From contig NZ_JAOCZP010000008.1 in assembly GCF_025336525.1 (NCBI RefSeq), forward strand, positions 62,001-126,000: a stretch of DNA of 64,000 nt. The letters run 5' to 3'. Under the pieces are notes generated by a model. It searched no databases. It saw only the letters and a program-made list of their open reading frames with translations, and had not been told where the DNA came from. Positions 61,432 through 64,000 of this stretch are shown here, piece by piece. Position 1 is the first letter of the stretch. The number at the start of each line of letters is the position of its first letter. The DNA is from Chelativorans salis (lineage in GTDB: Bacteria > Pseudomonadota > Alphaproteobacteria > Rhizobiales > Rhizobiaceae). Both the position numbers and the translations under genes were made by a program.

Positions 61432-62022
61432 TCAGTTGGGCGTGTTGAACAGCGTCGTGATCCAGACGGCTTCGTAGATCATATTAATCGCCACCATAGC
61501 GAGATGGAACTTGCGATTGGCAGTCCGCATCGCCACCAGGCACAGGATGAAGAAGACCGGTGTGCTGACCAGCAGCTCCATGCGATACGCGTCGAAATGT
61601 GTCTCGCCTTTGATGTAGGTGTCGACGACATCGAGGATGAGCGTGGAAGCGAGCAGGCCAAAGAACCACTTTCGGCGGTTGAGAAAGAAGTCTTCGTAGC
61701 TCGCGTATTCGCGGATGTCGTCGGGGAACAACAGCACGCTCATCAGGAAGAGCACGATGGTGTAGATGATGAGGAAGAAGAAGACGCCGAAGGACCAGTG
61801 CCGGACGTCGTAGAGCGCAACCTCCCACCACCAGAAATGCACCAGCATCAGGAGCATGGTTGCGACCCAGGCAAGATGGATGGTGGAGATGCTCTCGCGC
61901 GCCGGGTGCTGGACGAAGCGGGCGATGCCGGCGAGCAGGCGGGTGATGCCCATGCCGATGATGATGCCCATGACGATGCGGATATGCGGGAAGATCTCCA
62001 CGCCCGTCAGTTCATGTTCCAT
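61432..62022 (-). CDS. Conserved integral membrane protein within the urease operon
   Basis: I do not recognise a function. The 196-residue protein has about five or six membrane segments, including IVMGIIIGMGITRLLAGIARF, STIHLAWVATMLLMLVHFWWWEV, GVFFFLIIYTIVLFLMSVLLFP and VSTPVFFILCLVAMRT. A charged region (EYASYEDFFLNRRKWFF) lies in the middle. It is 29 nt before ureE and in the same direction, so co-transcription is likely. Rhizobial urease operons often carry extra small orfs between ureC and ureE. A role in urea, ammonia or nickel movement is only a guess. Confidence 0.7.
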   Translation of the reverse strand: MEHELTGVEIFPHIRIVMGIIIGMGITRLLAGIARFVQHPARESISTIHLAWVATMLLMLVHFWWWEVALYDVRHWSFGVFFFLIIYTIVLFLMSVLLFPDDIREYASYEDFFLNRRKWFFGLLASTLILDVVDTYIKGETHFDAYRMELLVSTPVFFILCLVAMRTANRKFHLAMVAINMIYEAVWITTLFNTPN

Positions 62023-62184
62023 CGCATCCCGCTGATACTGGCGTCATGGATGATCCCCCTCACGTCGCGCGTGGCAAGCAAGTGTGCGCCAGCGGCAGTT
62101 TTGGCGCAAGCAGCCGGATCTCTGGCAGAAAAAACCCCGGCCGCGCCAGCGCCGCCGGGACTTTCGATTGGCCGGGCAATGGCG

Positions 62185-62727
62185 TCAGGCGGCGACGGCT
62201 TCGCCGGCCCGCAGGTTATCCAGAATATTCTGCGGGGAGGAGACGCCGTAGGGGTCGGTCTCGCAATTGTCGGCGAAGCCTTCCTCCTCGAACCACTGCT
62301 CGATGACGCCGTCGTTGACGACCGCCGCATAGCGCCAGGAGCGCATGCCGAAGCCGAGATTGTCCTTGGCGACCAGCATGCCCATCTTGCGGGTAAACTC
62401 GCCCGAGCCGTCGGGTATGAGCCTGATGTTCTTGATGCCTTGCGCCTTCCCCCAGGCGTTCATGACGAAGGCGTCGTTGACCGAGATGCAGTAGATCTCG
62501 TCGATGCCTTCGGCCTGAAACTCGTCGTAGAGCTTCTCGAAATCCGGAAGCTGGTAGGTGGAGCAGGTGGGGGTGAAGGCGCCCGGTAACGAGAAGAGGA
62601 CGACCCGCTTGCCCGCGAAATAGTCGGCGGTGGTCTTCTCTTCCCAGCGATAGGGATTCGGCCCTTCGATGCTCTCGTCGCGCACGCGGGTGCGGAAGGT
62701 CACGTCGGGGACTTTTCTCAACCTCAT
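62185..62727 (-). CDS. Peroxiredoxin, Prx5-like
   Basis: The 180-residue thiol peroxidase has the peroxidatic Cys55 in LPGAFTPTCSTYQL, the usual motif of the Prx5 group. Further cysteines at 80 and 155 could resolve the sulfenate in the same subunit. KRVVLFSLPGAF and GMRSWRYAAVVNDGVIEQWF are also typical. It reduces hydrogen peroxide or organic peroxides with a thioredoxin- or glutathione-type partner. It lies between ureC-lysE and the urease chaperones, which is unusual; a 198-nt gap before it may hold its own promoter. Confidence 0.92.
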   Translation of the reverse strand: MRLRKVPDVTFRTRVRDESIEGPNPYRWEEKTTADYFAGKRVVLFSLPGAFTPTCSTYQLPDFEKLYDEFQAEGIDEIYCISVNDAFVMNAWGKAQGIKNIRLIPDGSGEFTRKMGMLVAKDNLGFGMRSWRYAAVVNDGVIEQWFEEEGFADNCETDPYGVSSPQNILDNLRAGEAVAA

Positions 62728-62925
62728 GAATGCAATCCTTCGACAACAGATGAACCAGCCCCGGAAAACCCGGGGAGGCTACAGACTTGGTTCTGGTCAT
62801 GATCCGGTGCGGGGGAGGACCGCACCGAGTGTGGCGCTGCAATAGAACATGTTGCAGGTGCGAAGCCAAGTGCGGCAAGTTGCCGATTCTGTTGAGAGAG
62901 CGAAGAAAGCCGAGGCTCTTCCTGG
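62728..62925. other. Intergenic gap with two hairpins between the LysE gene and the peroxiredoxin gene
   Basis: The hairpins are CCCCGG-AAAAC-CCGGGG (62759-62775) and GGTGCG with CGCACC around 9 nt (62806-62826). Neither has a T-run. They could attenuate the upstream urease message before the peroxiredoxin gene, or be part of a repeat. No small gene was seen. Confidence 0.4.
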
Positions 62926-63534
62926 TCAGTGCCGCGAAAGCGCCATCGAGGCGCCCGAGGCGATCAGGACGCCGCCGACCAGGCGATTCAGATGCACGAA
63001 GACGCGACCTGACTTCAACACCTTTCCAAGCAGCACACCCGCCACGACGTAAAGCAGCACGGCGACCACTTCGAGCAGAAGAAAGACACCGCCCATGGCC
63101 GCAAGCTGGCTCCAGGCCGGCGCGGAGGCCGTGATGAACTGCGGAAAGAAGGCGGTGAAGACGGCGATTGCCTTGGGATTTGAGATGGCGATGAGGAAAT
63201 CCCGTCGCATCAACAGCTTCACAGCCGACTCCTCGGACTGTGCCGCAGCCAGCGCCCGCGCCTTGCGCCAGAACTGGATGCCGACATAGACGAGGTAGGC
63301 CGCGCCTATGAACTTGATGATCGTGAAGGCGGTGGCTGAGGCGGCGAGCACGGCGCCAAGGCCGACAATCGTGATCAGGATCAGGATAGCGAAGGCCGGC
63401 ATGCGGCCGAGACCACCCGCCATCGCGCGGACGAGGCCCAGCCGGGCGCCGTTCGAGAAGGCCAGCATATTGTTCGGTCCTGGCGCGCAATTGAGCGCAA
63501 AGCAGGCGGGAATGAAGATGGACCAGGCGATCAT
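62926..63534 (-). CDS. LysE family exporter
   Basis: The 202-residue protein has the LysE/RhtB plan with six hydrophobic segments. It has FALNCAPGPNNMLAFSNGARLGLVRAMAGGLGRM at the start, a variant of the CxPGPxN motif, IIKFIGAAYLVYVGIQFWRKARAL in the middle, and FLIAISNPKAIAVFTAFFPQF, the NPK motif. Such proteins export amino acids or similar small molecules. It is read in the urease direction, 28 nt after the ureC stop, but is not a usual urease gene. I chose the ATG before MIAWSIFIP, since the upstream part is unlike the family. Confidence 0.9.
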   Translation of the reverse strand: MIAWSIFIPACFALNCAPGPNNMLAFSNGARLGLVRAMAGGLGRMPAFAILILITIVGLGAVLAASATAFTIIKFIGAAYLVYVGIQFWRKARALAAAQSEESAVKLLMRRDFLIAISNPKAIAVFTAFFPQFITASAPAWSQLAAMGGVFLLLEVVAVLLYVVAGVLLGKVLKSGRVFVHLNRLVGGVLIASGASMALSRH

Positions 63535-63562
63535 GGCGTATCCAGGTGATGGAGGCGCGACC

Positions 63563-64000
63563 TTAAAACAGAAAATACCGCTGCGCCATCGCCAGCTCCG
63601 TCGCCGGCTCACAGGTGAGCAGCTCGCCGTCGGCGCGCACCTCGTAGGTCTCCGGGTCGACCTCGATATGTGGCGTGGCATTGTTGAGGAGCATCGCCTT
63701 CTTGCCGATCTGGCCGCGCGTATTTTCCACTGCAAGCATGCCCTTCTCGACGCCCAGCTTCTCCTTTAGCCCATCATCAAGCGCGGCTTTAGACACGAAG
63801 GTGACCGAGGATGCGGAAATTGCCTTGCCGTAGGCGCCGAACATCGGGCGGTAGTGCATGGGCTGCGGCGTGGGGATGGAGGCGTTGGGGTCGCCCATGG
63901 GGGCGGCGGCGATGGTACCGCCGAGGAGTATCATCTCCGGTTTGACACCAAAGAAGGCGGGGTTCCAGAGCACGAGGTCCGCCCGCTTGCCCACCTCTAC
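63563..64000 (-). CDS. ureC: Urease alpha subunit UreC, C-terminal part (cut by window edge)
   Basis: Only the last 145 codons are present, and the frame runs off the right edge. [58 protein letters not shown] is the strongly conserved C-terminal region of urease alpha, and [36 protein letters not shown] is the usual end. The catalytic metal ligands lie earlier, outside the window. UreC hydrolyses urea to ammonia and carbamate with two nickel ions. The accessory genes follow downstream after three other genes. Confidence 0.97.
   Translation of the reverse strand, partial: VEVGKRADLVLWNPAFFGVKPEMILLGGTIAAAPMGDPNASIPTPQPMHYRPMFGAYGKAISASSVTFVSKAALDDGLKEKLGVEKGMLAVENTRGQIGKKAMLLNNATPHIEVDPETYEVRADGELLTCEPATELAMAQRYFLF

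Overview
The window looks like chromosomal DNA of an alphaproteobacterium of the order Hyphomicrobiales (Rhizobiales), most like the Phyllobacteriaceae/Brucellaceae side (Mesorhizobium, Aquamicrobium, Chelativorans, Brucella). The base composition is GC-rich. The flagellar locus carries the rhizobial/Brucella set (motC, motD, motE, flaF, flbT and a Rem/FtcR regulator). One promoter has the alphaproteobacterial EcfG consensus, and Rhizobiales-type palindromic repeats lie between genes. No rRNA, tRNA, CRISPR array or intact prophage was seen.

Layout. 1-2181: start of an amidase, divergent from an ornithine/lysine decarboxylase behind a leader of about 435 nt that contains a 35-codon upstream ORF. 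2268-3826: GNAT acetyltransferase, SCP2-like protein and MarR regulator. 4090-34389: almost continuous minus-strand flagellar genes covering export gate, rod, hook, filament, MS-ring, ATPase, motor accessory proteins and the Rem/FtcR regulator. 34530-39317: divergent plus-strand operon motA-fliM-fliN-fliG-flhB-orf. Between fliQ and flhA sits a less GC-rich block (about 9.14-10.96 kb) with an AI-2E-family membrane protein and an insertion-sequence remnant. 39378-43299: an FAD oxidoreductase, a multiply frameshifted SdrD/DUF11-like pseudogene and a short Hen1-type RNA methyltransferase. 43597-48435: the stress operon prkA-yeaH-spoVR behind an EcfG promoter. 48464-51859: GlxA-type regulator, methyltransferase, AlkD-like protein and cupin. 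52127-59646: a purine nucleoside import and salvage operon (BmpA-type binding protein, ATPase, two permeases, amidohydrolase, purine nucleoside phosphorylase, SDR). 59648-64000: the 3' half of a urease operon (end of ureC, LysE exporter, peroxiredoxin, membrane protein, ureE, ureF, ureG).

How the genes work together. The flagellar genes form seven transcription units. Each first gene has, 30-65 nt before its start codon, the same tandem 11-bp-period element: two copies of AAGCTTCGC around a central CRCAAG. That is the architecture expected for an OmpR-family regulator, and one (Rem/FtcR) is encoded in the middle of the cluster. The element was not found upstream of rem or of flagellin, which suits a regulator acting on the middle tier. 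It is the main new observation here. Other leads are the decarboxylase leader with its upstream ORF, the stand-alone Hen1 methyltransferase without a Pnkp partner, and the block that separates fliQ from flhA.
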